6,797 nt of DNA from Afipia sp. (lineage in GTDB: Bacteria > Pseudomonadota > Alphaproteobacteria > Rhizobiales > Xanthobacteraceae). The stretch is from positions 1 through 6,797 of the forward strand of contig JAGVII010000670.1 of NCBI GenBank assembly GCA_020056155.1. Reading direction: 5' to 3'. Made by a program: the position numbers and the translations under genes. Positions 1-5,663 of this stretch are shown in pieces. Numbering within the stretch: position 1 is the stretch's first letter; each line of letters opens with the position of its first letter. Below the pieces are notes generated by a model that was not told the DNA's origin, did not search any database, and was given only the letters and a program-made list of their open reading frames with translations.

Positions 1-875
1 CTTTCGACCGACTTCACCTTGGCGACCTTGCCGGTGGGCATGATGACGATTTCGTCGCCGGTGCCGATATTGCCGGATTCGACGCGGCCCGCGACGATGC
101 GGCGGTCGTCGAACTTGTAGATCGCCTGCACCGGCAATCGCAATGCCAGTTCGTCCAGCGCGCGCGCCGGCGTCAGTCCGTCGATGGCCTCGACCACGGT
201 CGGGCCATCGTACCAGTCGATGTTGGCGGTGCGCTCGGTGACGCCGTCGCCGTCACGCGCCGATATGGGCACGATGGCGGTCGGCGTGACGCCGAGGCCG
301 GTGAGATGTGCCGAAATCTCGTCGCTGATGTCCTTGAAGCGTGCGGCGCTGTAATCGACGCGGTCCATCTTGTTGACCACGACGGCGACCTGTTTGACGC
401 CCAGCAGATGCAGCAGATAGCCGTGACGCCGGGTCTGGTCGCGCACGCCTTCCAGCGCGTCGATAATGAGAATTGCGCCGTCGGCCTGCGATGCGCCGGT
501 GATCATGTTGCGCAGGAATTCCGCATGGCCCGGCGCGTCGATCAGAACGACGTCGCGCGACGGTGTGCGGAAACGGATCTGCGTGGTGTCGATGGTGATG
601 CCCTGGTCGCGCTCGGTCTGCAATGCGTCCAGCAGAAACGACCATTCGAACGGCATGCCGCGCCGTGCGCTGACGGCCTGCAGCATTTCCAGCTTGCCGT
701 CCGGAAGACTGCCGGTTTCATGCAGCAGGCGGCCGACCAGCGTGGACTTGCCGTGATCGACATGGCCGACGATGACGATACGGACCTGCGGGCGGGTGGC
801 AGAGCCGTTCGGTGCCGGCGCGAGTGAAGCCTTTGGCGCGATTTTGGTGACTGCGATGTTCATCGGGGCGCTCAT
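1..875 (-). CDS. cysN: Sulfate adenylyltransferase subunit 1 (CysN), GTPase; 3' end outside window
   Basis: This is the GTPase subunit of ATP sulfurylase. With CysD it makes APS and pyrophosphate from sulfate and ATP in the cytoplasm. I translated 291 codons from the ATG at 875; the gene continues past the left edge. A translation-factor-type G domain is complete: P-loop GHVDHGKS (residues 37-44), switch I GITIDT (92-97), DAPGH (113-117), NKMD (168-171) and SAR (205-207). The beta-barrel domain 2 begins near residue 245. The P-loop reads VDHGK, as in elongation factors, rather than the VDDGK of E. coli CysN. Residues 1-30 are a Ser/Ala/Pro-rich tail. The start lies 6 nt after the cysD stop with no clear ribosome binding site, which suggests translational coupling; Met5 (codon at 863) is an alternative start. 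Whether a C-terminal APS kinase (CysC) domain follows, as in CysNC fusions, cannot be seen. Confidence 0.93.
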   Translation of the reverse strand, partial: MSAPMNIAVTKIAPKASLAPAPNGSATRPQVRIVIVGHVDHGKSTLVGRLLHETGSLPDGKLEMLQAVSARRGMPFEWSFLLDALQTERDQGITIDTTQIRFRTPSRDVVLIDAPGHAEFLRNMITGASQADGAILIIDALEGVRDQTRRHGYLLHLLGVKQVAVVVNKMDRVDYSAARFKDISDEISAHLTGLGVTPTAIVPISARDGDGVTERTANIDWYDGPTVVEAIDGLTPARALDELALRLPVQAIYKFDDRRIVAGRVESGNIGTGDEIVIMPTGKVAKVKSVE

Positions 876-881
876 CCAACG

Positions 882-1769
882 TCAGAGATAACCGGCGACA
901 CGAAGCCGCTCGAAGGCATCTTCGGTTTCGTGGTCGAGCGCGCGTCCGGCGCGCTCCGGCACTTTCGTGGCTTTCAGTTCGGCCAGGATTTCCTCGATGT
1001 TCGAGGCATCCGACACGACCGGATTGGTAATGTCCTGATCGCCGAGCGAGCGGTAGCGCTTGCCGTTGTTCGACAGATACAGTGGAATGATCGGAATGTT
1101 CTCGCGCTGGGTGTAGGCCCAGATATCTTCCTCGGTCCAGTGCAGGATCGGATGGATGCGCAAATGGGCGCTCTGCGGCGGCGAGGCGTTGAAGTGATCC
1201 CAGAATTCCGGCGGCTGATCGCGCACGTCCCAGCCGCCTTCAAGTCCGCGCGGCGAAAACACGCGCTCCTTGGCGCGGGTGGCTTCCTCGTCGCGGCGGA
1301 TGCCGGCGATCAGTCCATCGAAGCCGTACTTGGCCAATGCAAGCTTGAGCCCTTCCGTCTTGCGCGCGGCGGAGCGCGCGGCGGGCGGCAGCGTCGGATC
1401 GATGTCCTCGATCGGCGGGCAGTAATCGACTTTCAGATCGAGACCCCATTCCTTCGCGTACTGATCGCGGAAGGCGTACATCTCGGGAAATTTCTTCTGC
1501 GTGTCGACGTGCAGCGCGGGGAACGGCACCTTGCCGAAGAACGCCTTGCGCGCCAGCCAGATCATCACGTTGGAATCTTTGCCGAGCGACCAGAGCAGCG
1601 CGAGCTTTTTCAGCCGGGCGAAGGCCTCGCGGAAAATGTAGATGCTCTGCGCTTCGAGCTCATCGAGATGATCCATCGAAGGCACGGGCGATATCAGCGG
1701 TGCGGCAGGCGGGGCTGCCTGAGAATTCACCAAAGAGCTTGCCGGAGAATTTGCCAGAGATTTTGCCAT
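882..1769 (-). CDS. cysD: Sulfate adenylyltransferase subunit 2 (CysD)
   Basis: This is the catalytic subunit of ATP sulfurylase, from the PP-loop N-type ATP pyrophosphatase superfamily; it adenylates sulfate to APS together with CysN. The protein has 295 residues. Visible marks are the PP-loop SLGKDS (61-66), LHVDTQKKFPEM (86-97), the RRDEE block (158-162), WTEEDIWAY (211-219) and a C-terminal PERAGRALDHE (271-281) like the family's SERQGRVIDHD. Between PLYL (229-232) and RYRSLGD (238-244) it is about 25 residues shorter than E. coli CysD. The E. coli GCYPLTG stretch is replaced by GDQDITN, so this is a divergent branch. The start at 1769 is chosen because GGAG lies 8 nt upstream. The family-like start MDHLDELEAQ (Met32) has no such site. 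Residues 2-17 come from a 12-bp tandem repeat. It is the first gene of the leftward cysDN operon, divergent from cysG. Confidence 0.94.
   Translation of the reverse strand: MAKSLANSPASSLVNSQAAPPAAPLISPVPSMDHLDELEAQSIYIFREAFARLKKLALLWSLGKDSNVMIWLARKAFFGKVPFPALHVDTQKKFPEMYAFRDQYAKEWGLDLKVDYCPPIEDIDPTLPPAARSAARKTEGLKLALAKYGFDGLIAGIRRDEEATRAKERVFSPRGLEGGWDVRDQPPEFWDHFNASPPQSAHLRIHPILHWTEEDIWAYTQRENIPIIPLYLSNNGKRYRSLGDQDITNPVVSDASNIEEILAELKATKVPERAGRALDHETEDAFERLRVAGYL
1719..1766 (-). repeat. Four degenerate 12-bp tandem repeats in the 5' end of cysD
   Basis: Right after the cysD start codon four 12-mers follow in frame: GCAAAATCTCTG, GCAAATTCTCCG, GCAAGCTCTTTG and GTGAATTCTCAG. The consensus is GCAAATTCTCTG, with one to three mismatches per unit. 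They encode AKSL, ANSP, ASSL and VNSQ. A Pro/Ala stretch follows before the conserved core begins near Met32. The repeat explains the low-complexity N-terminal tail and probably arose by slippage. Confidence 0.75.
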
Positions 1770-1931
1770 GGGAATTACTCCGTCCCGGGCTGCGCCCGCA
1801 CGCCTTTGCTTGCGAAAGATGCAGCGGCACTCAGACGGGGCTCATCGCCATCCTGATGGAGCACGAGAAGAAGCATCTCTTTTGCGCTGCGTTTGTGGTA
1901 CCAAATTCCAAGTTTGCATCGCAGCGTAGAA
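1770..1931 (-). other. Long cysD leader region
   Basis: If the minus-strand promoter lies in the palindrome at 1932-1985, this stretch is a cysD mRNA leader of roughly 150 nt. It contains the GGAG site, the 5-bp hairpin at 1786-1798, a perfect 8-bp palindrome TGGTACCA (1896-1903) and a possible 33-codon upstream reading frame (1775-1876). It matches no riboswitch class that I recognise. By contrast cysG would have a leader of only about 30 nt. Confidence 0.35.
1778..1781 (-). promoter_or_regulatory. Ribosome binding site of cysD
   Basis: On the minus strand GGAG stands 8 nt before the ATG at 1769. It supports the long start over the internal Met32, which lacks any purine-rich site. A 5-bp hairpin, CGGGC-GCA-GCCCG on the minus strand (1786-1798), sits just upstream of it. 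Confidence 0.7.
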
Positions 1932-1985
1932 GAAATAATTTTCTCTTTATGCCGCTTGCAAGATACATAAATAGAAAATAATTTC
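1932..1985. promoter_or_regulatory. 54-bp imperfect palindrome; candidate shared operator/promoter of cysDN and cysG
   Basis: This AT-rich block sits between the two divergent operons. It is symmetric about TTGCAA (1956-1961). A GAAA-N4-TTTC box lies 12 nt to each side (1932-1943 and 1974-1985), and the boxes are 42 bp apart, about four helical turns. The left half (1932-1958) and the reverse complement of the right half (1959-1985) agree at 22 of 27 positions. Read as sigma-70 promoters, the shared TTGCAA could be a -35 on both strands, with weak -10 boxes after 17 nt: TAATTT (1979-1984) rightward and TTATTT (1938-1933) leftward. A dimeric or tetrameric regulator, such as a LysR-type CysB-like protein, is a reasonable guess, but no specific factor can be named from the sequence. 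Confidence 0.5.
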
Positions 1986-2004
1986 AGTCAACCCCGGAAT
2001 TGGG

Positions 2005-2013
2005 GGAGCGGAG
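2005..2013 (+). promoter_or_regulatory. Ribosome binding site of cysG
   Basis: Two overlapping purine motifs, GGAG at 2005-2008 and GGAG at 2010-2013, precede the ATG at 2020. The second has a 6-nt spacer. Together they fix the cysG start, which also fits the family N-terminus (M-x-x-LPVF). Confidence 0.7.
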
Positions 2014-2019
2014 TTTCGC

Positions 2020-3456
2020 ATGCGCTTTCTGCCGGTATTCCTCGATCTGCAAGCCGGACCAGTCGTTCTGGTCGGCGAGGGCGAGCTTGCGCAGGCCAAA
2101 CTGCGCCTGCTGCTGGCGGCGGGTGCGCGCGTGCGATGGTTCTCGACCGACGGGCATCATGATCTTTCGCGGTTTGATGCGGAGGCTGCCCTGCGCGTCG
2201 AACGCGCTGATGGCGATCCGCTCGCCGCCGAACTTTCCAACGTTATTGCGATTCTCTGCGCGGGCGCCGGTGGCACCGGACACGCCATGGCGGCGCGCGC
2301 GCGTTCGCTCGGCATTCCCGTCAACGTGATGGACGAGGTCGCGCATTCGACTTTCATCTTCCCGGCCATTGTGGATCGCGGCGACGTGGTCGTTGCGGTC
2401 GGCACCGGCGGCGCATCGCCTGTTGTGGCGCGCCGTGTGCGCGAACGTATCGAAACACTGCTGCCTGCGCGCATCGGCGATCTCGCATCGTTCGCGGGGC
2501 GCTGGCGCGACGCCATCAAGGCAAGGCTTCCCGAAGTAGCCATGCGCCGCCTGTTCTGGGAGCGCGTGATTGACGGCCCGATCGGCGCGGACGTTCTCGC
2601 CGGGCGCGTTGACGATGCCGAGCGCAAGCTCGCATCGATTCACGATCCGGTGGCGTTCGCGGCAAGCGGCGGTGACGGCATCGTCACGCTGGTCGGCGCG
2701 GGGCCGGGCGATCCCGACCTGCTCACCGTCAAGGCGCTGCGCGCGCTGCAGGACGCCGACGTGGTGTTCTACGACGATCTGGTGTCGCCTGAAATTCTCG
2801 ACCGTGCGCGCCGGGATGCGGCGCGGGTGCCGGTCGGCCGGCGCGTCGGCAAGCCCGGCATCGGCCAGGACAAGATCCATCGCCTTCTGATCGAGGCCGC
2901 ACAGGCGGGCAAGCGCGCCGTGCGGCTCAAGGGCGGCGATCCTTTCATCTTCGGGCGCGGCGGCGAGGAAATCGCGGCACTGCGCGCGGCGGGCGTCGCC
3001 TATGCGGTCATTCCCGGCATCACCGCCGGACTCGGCGCCGCCGCCGAATCCGAAGTGCCGCTGACCTATCGTCAGGAAGCGCTGCGCATCACCTTCCTCA
3101 CCGCGCACAAGGCGGAAGATGCCGGCAATGTCGACTGGTCCGCGCTGACCGATACGAAAATGACCGTCGTCGTCTACATGGGCATGACGGCGGCGCCGAC
3201 CATTCGCGCGGGCCTCCTCAAGGCGGGACGCTCGCCCGACACGCCGGTCGGTGTGTTCGCCCGCGTGACCCGGACCGATTCGAAGGCCGTGGTCGGCAAG
3301 CTCAGCGATCTCCCGTCACTCGCCGATCAGGTGAAGCCCGGTCCCGCAATCCTGATCATTGGCGACGTCGTGTCCCGTTCCGCTCCGTGGCGGAACGGAA
3401 ATCTGCAAGCAACCCCCGATGACCTCATCTCAGACCTATTGATGGCAGCCGAATGA
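2020..3456 (+). CDS. cysG: Siroheme synthase CysG (dehydrogenase/ferrochelatase plus uroporphyrinogen-III C-methyltransferase)
   Basis: This fused enzyme makes siroheme, the cofactor CysI needs. SAM-dependent methylation of uroporphyrinogen III gives precorrin-2, NAD-dependent oxidation gives sirohydrochlorin, and iron insertion completes it. The protein has 478 residues against 457 in E. coli. The N-terminal half has the Rossmann motif VGEGELA (18-24), NVMD with Asp105 (matching the Salmonella/E. coli catalytic Asp104) and GTGGASPV with Ser133 (matching Ser128). The C-terminal methyltransferase starts near residue 219. It has VGAGPGD (225-231), YDDLVS (251-256), RLKGGDPFIFGRGGEE (302-317), PGITA (332-336) and YMG (386-388). 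The E. coli ATDDD stretch is replaced by a Gly/Ala-rich CAGAGGTG (80-87), and about 25 extra residues end the protein. It leads the rightward operon, and its stop overlaps the next start as ATGA. Confidence 0.96.
   Translation: MRFLPVFLDLQAGPVVLVGEGELAQAKLRLLLAAGARVRWFSTDGHHDLSRFDAEAALRVERADGDPLAAELSNVIAILCAGAGGTGHAMAARARSLGIPVNVMDEVAHSTFIFPAIVDRGDVVVAVGTGGASPVVARRVRERIETLLPARIGDLASFAGRWRDAIKARLPEVAMRRLFWERVIDGPIGADVLAGRVDDAERKLASIHDPVAFAASGGDGIVTLVGAGPGDPDLLTVKALRALQDADVVFYDDLVSPEILDRARRDAARVPVGRRVGKPGIGQDKIHRLLIEAAQAGKRAVRLKGGDPFIFGRGGEEIAALRAAGVAYAVIPGITAGLGAAAESEVPLTYRQEALRITFLTAHKAEDAGNVDWSALTDTKMTVVVYMGMTAAPTIRAGLLKAGRSPDTPVGVFARVTRTDSKAVVGKLSDLPSLADQVKPGPAILIIGDVVSRSAPWRNGNLQATPDDLISDLLMAAE
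3375..3398 (+). repeat. Perfect 9-bp inverted repeat near the cysG 3' end
   Basis: CCGTTCCGC (3375-3383) and GCGGAACGG (3390-3398) pair perfectly around a 6-nt loop TCCGTG. The stem lies inside cysG, about 55 nt before the DUF2849 start. No T-tract follows, so it is not a classical terminator. It could be an mRNA hairpin that tunes expression downstream, or chance in GC-rich coding sequence. Confidence 0.4.
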
Positions 3457-3764
3457 CCTCACCTCTGCAACAGAAAATCAAGATCACCGGTCCCTCCATT
3501 GTCACGGCCAACCGCACCGGCGATGGCGCGGTGATTTACCGGACGCCCGCGCATCGATGGTCGGACAGACTGTCCGACGCTGCCATCGTGCGGACTGCCG
3601 ATGACGCGCGCGCGCTGCTCGCGGAGGCGGTCGCCGACGATATCGGCGCGGTCGGCGCCTACATCGCGCCGGTCGAAGTCTCGGACAAGGGCATCGCGCC
3701 CGGCAACCTGCGCGAGAAAATCCGTCAGCAGGGCGTCACCATCGATCTTCTCGTCTCGGCCTGA
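3453..3764 (+). CDS. DUF2849 family protein
   Basis: This small cytoplasmic protein of 103 residues has unknown function. I recognise it as DUF2849 from its size, its position between cysG and cysI, and its sequence. Notable blocks are the N-terminal KITGPSIVTANRTGDGAVIY (10-29), an acidic alanine-rich segment AEAVADDIGAVGAYIAPVEV (57-76), and a C-terminal NLREKIRQQG (85-94). It has no cysteines, no membrane segment and no signal peptide, so it is unlikely to carry an iron-sulfur cluster itself. Its ATG overlaps the cysG stop (ATGA, 3453-3456), so it is probably translated by coupling. The family usually sits next to sulfite reductase genes in this bacterial group, which suggests a helper role in siroheme delivery, assembly or regulation of CysI; that role is inference. 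Confidence 0.85.
   Translation: MTSPLQQKIKITGPSIVTANRTGDGAVIYRTPAHRWSDRLSDAAIVRTADDARALLAEAVADDIGAVGAYIAPVEVSDKGIAPGNLREKIRQQGVTIDLLVSA
3560..3578 (+). repeat. Palindrome with 9-bp arms inside the DUF2849 gene
   Basis: GTCGGACAG and CTGTCCGAC flank a single central A at 3569. An outer pair, CGATG (3555-3559) and CATCG (3584-3588), could lengthen the structure with a bulge. It lies within codons for residues around 36-42 (WSDRLSD). As DNA it resembles an operator-type dyad; as RNA a 1-nt loop would have to open by a pair or two. Confidence 0.4.
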
Positions 3765-3813
3765 GTGAGGTTCAGGGAATGTGGAACCGAAGCGTGCCGC
3801 AAACACCACTTCA

Positions 3814-3918
3814 CCTCTCCCGTGAGGAGAGGTCGATGCGCGAAGCGCGGCGGGTGGGGGCGTACGCTCTCACGATAGATTGTACGCCCTCACCCCAACC
3901 CTCTCCCCACGGGAGAGG
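3814..3918. repeat. Inverted pair of REP-like palindromic elements between DUF2849 and cysI
   Basis: Two related palindromic units face each other. The left unit has CCTCTCC-N5-GGAGAGG (3814-3832), then a small GCGC-GAA-GCGC hairpin (3838-3848), then a G-rich block ending CGTAC (3852-3865). The right unit starts GTACG (3882), has a C-rich block to 3895, then CCTCTCCC-CAC-GGGAGAGG (3900-3918). The halves match as reverse complements: 18 of 19 in the outer stem and 13 of 14 in the inner stem, with a 16-nt loop at 3866-3881. The left arm carries about 15 nt more than the right. CTCTCCC/GGGAGAG elements of this style are common intergenic repeats in Bradyrhizobium relatives, from general knowledge. 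Transcribed within the operon, it could form a strong RNA structure that changes mRNA stability or read-through into cysI. No T-tract follows. Confidence 0.8.
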
Positions 3919-3956
3919 GAGTGCGATCGCGCTGGAATCGACCTCGCGTTTTAATC

Positions 3957-3981
3957 AAGCGGGTCGGATTCTGGTCCGCTT
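3957..3981 (+). other. Stem-loop in the cysI leader
   Basis: AAGCGG (3957-3962) pairs with CCGCTT (3976-3981). In RNA the stem extends by G-U, U-G and C-G pairs to 9 bp, with a 7-nt loop at 3966-3972. It ends 26 nt before the cysI ATG and leaves the ribosome binding site free. No T-run follows, so it is not a typical terminator. The gap outside this and the REP pair (3765-3813, 3919-3956) shows nothing else I can name. Confidence 0.35.
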
Positions 3982-4007
3982 CAAGACATCTGCTTAAGGC
4001 TCACGTT

Positions 4008-5663
4008 ATGTATGCTTACGACGAACTCGACCGGACCATCGTCAACGAACGGGTCTCTGAGTTTCGCGATCAGGTCGCGCGCCGGCTGTCCGGCGAACTG
4101 ACCGAGGACGAATTCAAGTCGCTGCGGCTGATGAACGGCGTGTATCTGCAACTGCACGCCTACATGCTGCGGATCGCGATTCCCTACGGAACGCTGTCGT
4201 CGAAGCAGATGCGCGCGCTGGCCCATGTCGCGCGCAAGTACGACCGCGGCTACGGCCATTTCACCACCCGGCAGAACATCCAGTACAACTGGATCAAGCT
4301 GGCCGAATTGCCCGACGCGCTGGCGGATCTCGCCAAGGTCGGGATTCACGGCATGCAGACCTCGGGCAATTGCATCCGCAATGTCACCTCGGACCAGTGG
4401 GCGGGCGTGGTGCCCGGCGAAGTCGAAGACCCGCGCATCTGGGCCGAAATCCTGCGCCAGTACTCGACGCTGCATCCGGAATTCTCGTTCCTGCCGCGCA
4501 AGTTCAAGTTCGCGATCACCGCATCCGAGCATGACCGCGCCGCCATCAAGGTGCATGACATCGGCCTGCGCATTCACCGGAATGAAGCGGGCGAGACCGG
4601 CTTCGAGGTGCTGGTTGGCGGCGGCCTCGGCCGCACGCCGTTCATCGGCAAGACCATCAACGAATTCGTCAGCCACCGCGACATCCTCAGTTATGTCGAG
4701 GCGATCCTGCGCGTCTACAACCAGTACGGTCGCCGCGACAACATCTACAAGGCGCGCATCAAGATCCTGGTGCACGAGCTCGGCATCGAGAAGTTCAAGC
4801 AGGAGGTCGAGGAGGAGTGGATGCAGATGCGCGACGGCGCACTGGCGCTCGATCCTGCCGAAGTCGAGGATATCCGCTCGCGCTTCTTCTATCCGGCGTA
4901 TGAAAAACTCTCGGACACCCCGGACGAACTGACCAAGGCGCTGCAGAATCCGAATTTCGAGGCCTGGTGCAGGAACTCCGTCGCGGCGCACAAGCAGCCC
5001 GGCTACGGCATCGTCACGCTGTCGCTGAAGCCGGTGGGCGGCCCTCCGGGCGATGCCACTGCCGAACAGATGGACGAGATCGCCGACCTCGCCGAGAAAT
5101 ATTCGTTCGGCGAAATCCGCGTCGGCCACGAACAGAATCTGGCGCTGCCGCATGTCGCCAGGCGCGATCTGCCGGCGCTGTGGCGCGCGCTCGACAGGAT
5201 CGGCGTCGCGACGCCGAACGTCAATCTGGTCACCGACATCATCGCATGCCCCGGCCTCGACTACTGTTCGCTGGCCAATGCGCGTTCGATCCCGATCGCG
5301 CAGGAGATCACGCGCCGGTTCGCCAACCAGGACACCGCGAACCTGATCGGCCGGCTGCATATCAACATTTCCGGCTGCATCAATGCCTGCGGCCATCACC
5401 ACGTCGGCCATATCGGCATTCTCGGCGTCGAGAAGAACGGCGAGGAGTTCTACCAGATCACCATCGGCGGCCGCGCCGATGAGAACGCCGAACTCGGCAA
5501 TCTTGTCGGGCCTGCGGTCCCTTACGATCAGGTCGCCGATGCGATCGAGGATATTGTCGAGGCCTATCTGGCGCTGCGCCAGCGGCCTCAGGAACTGTTT
5601 GTCGACGCCGTGAAGCGCCTTGGCGTCGAGCCTTTCAAGGAGCGGGTCTATGCCACTCGTTAA
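4008..5663 (+). CDS. cysI: Sulfite reductase hemoprotein (CysI; nitrite/sulfite reductase family, ferredoxin-type)
   Basis: This enzyme reduces sulfite to sulfide with six electrons using siroheme coupled to a 4Fe-4S cluster. The protein has 551 residues. Cluster ligands are clear: Cys414 and Cys420 (CPGLDYC) and Cys457 and Cys461 (CINAC). Anion-binding residues by analogy with E. coli are Arg88 (TTRQN), Arg124 (CIRN) and Lys165 and Lys167 (LPRKFK). The two ferredoxin-like half-domains sit near residues 45-100 and 325-400. The family also holds nitrite reductases, but the neighbours cysG, cysH and cysDN favour sulfite. No flavoprotein partner lies nearby, so a ferredoxin donor is inferred. 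The start at 4008 is chosen because TAAGG precedes it by 8 nt and MYAYDELD begins a family-like helix. In-frame codons upstream run into the REP repeat. Its end overlaps the DUF934 gene by 14 nt. Confidence 0.95.
   Translation: MYAYDELDRTIVNERVSEFRDQVARRLSGELTEDEFKSLRLMNGVYLQLHAYMLRIAIPYGTLSSKQMRALAHVARKYDRGYGHFTTRQNIQYNWIKLAELPDALADLAKVGIHGMQTSGNCIRNVTSDQWAGVVPGEVEDPRIWAEILRQYSTLHPEFSFLPRKFKFAITASEHDRAAIKVHDIGLRIHRNEAGETGFEVLVGGGLGRTPFIGKTINEFVSHRDILSYVEAILRVYNQYGRRDNIYKARIKILVHELGIEKFKQEVEEEWMQMRDGALALDPAEVEDIRSRFFYPAYEKLSDTPDELTKALQNPNFEAWCRNSVAAHKQPGYGIVTLSLKPVGGPPGDATAEQMDEIADLAEKYSFGEIRVGHEQNLALPHVARRDLPALWRALDRIGVATPNVNLVTDIIACPGLDYCSLANARSIPIAQEITRRFANQDTANLIGRLHINISGCINACGHHHVGHIGILGVEKNGEEFYQITIGGRADENAELGNLVGPAVPYDQVADAIEDIVEAYLALRQRPQELFVDAVKRLGVEPFKERVYATR
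5637..5642 (+). promoter_or_regulatory. Ribosome binding site of the DUF934 gene, inside cysI
   Basis: AAGGAG lies 7 nt before the ATG at 5650, within the last codons of cysI. It decides the DUF934 start against the in-frame ATG at 5620, which would lengthen the overlap with cysI by 30 nt and has no such site. Confidence 0.8.

Noticed and set aside
253..827. Several frames of 70-170 codons on both strands at the left end
   Set aside because: All overlap the minus-strand cysN frame, which carries the full set of GTPase motifs.
930..1856. 308-codon plus-strand frame opposite cysD
   Set aside because: Shadow of cysD; low-complexity Arg/Gly/Ala composition and no motif, while cysD is unambiguous.
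1770..2019. SAM or other riboswitch in the divergent leaders
   Set aside because: I see no match to a known aptamer core, and the rightward leader is probably too short.
1984..3108. 374-codon minus-strand frame opposite cysG
   Set aside because: Shadow of cysG with His/Arg/Ala-rich composition and no recognisable domain.
3814..3918. Rho-independent terminator after DUF2849
   Set aside because: The stems are strong but no T-tract follows either unit, and the sequence fits a dispersed palindromic repeat better.
3934..3971. Two GANTC sites (GAATC, GATTC) in the cysI leader as cell-cycle methylation control
   Set aside because: Such 4-base-defined sites are expected by chance in this length; nothing else links them to regulation.
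3921..4007. N-terminal extension of cysI beginning at a GTG beside the REP element
   Set aside because: The residues are Arg-rich and unlike the family; TAAGG before 4008 supports the shorter start.
5620..5649. In-frame upstream start for the DUF934 gene
   Set aside because: AAGGAG is spaced correctly for 5650, and the upstream codons lie in cysI coding sequence with a product unlike the family N-terminus.
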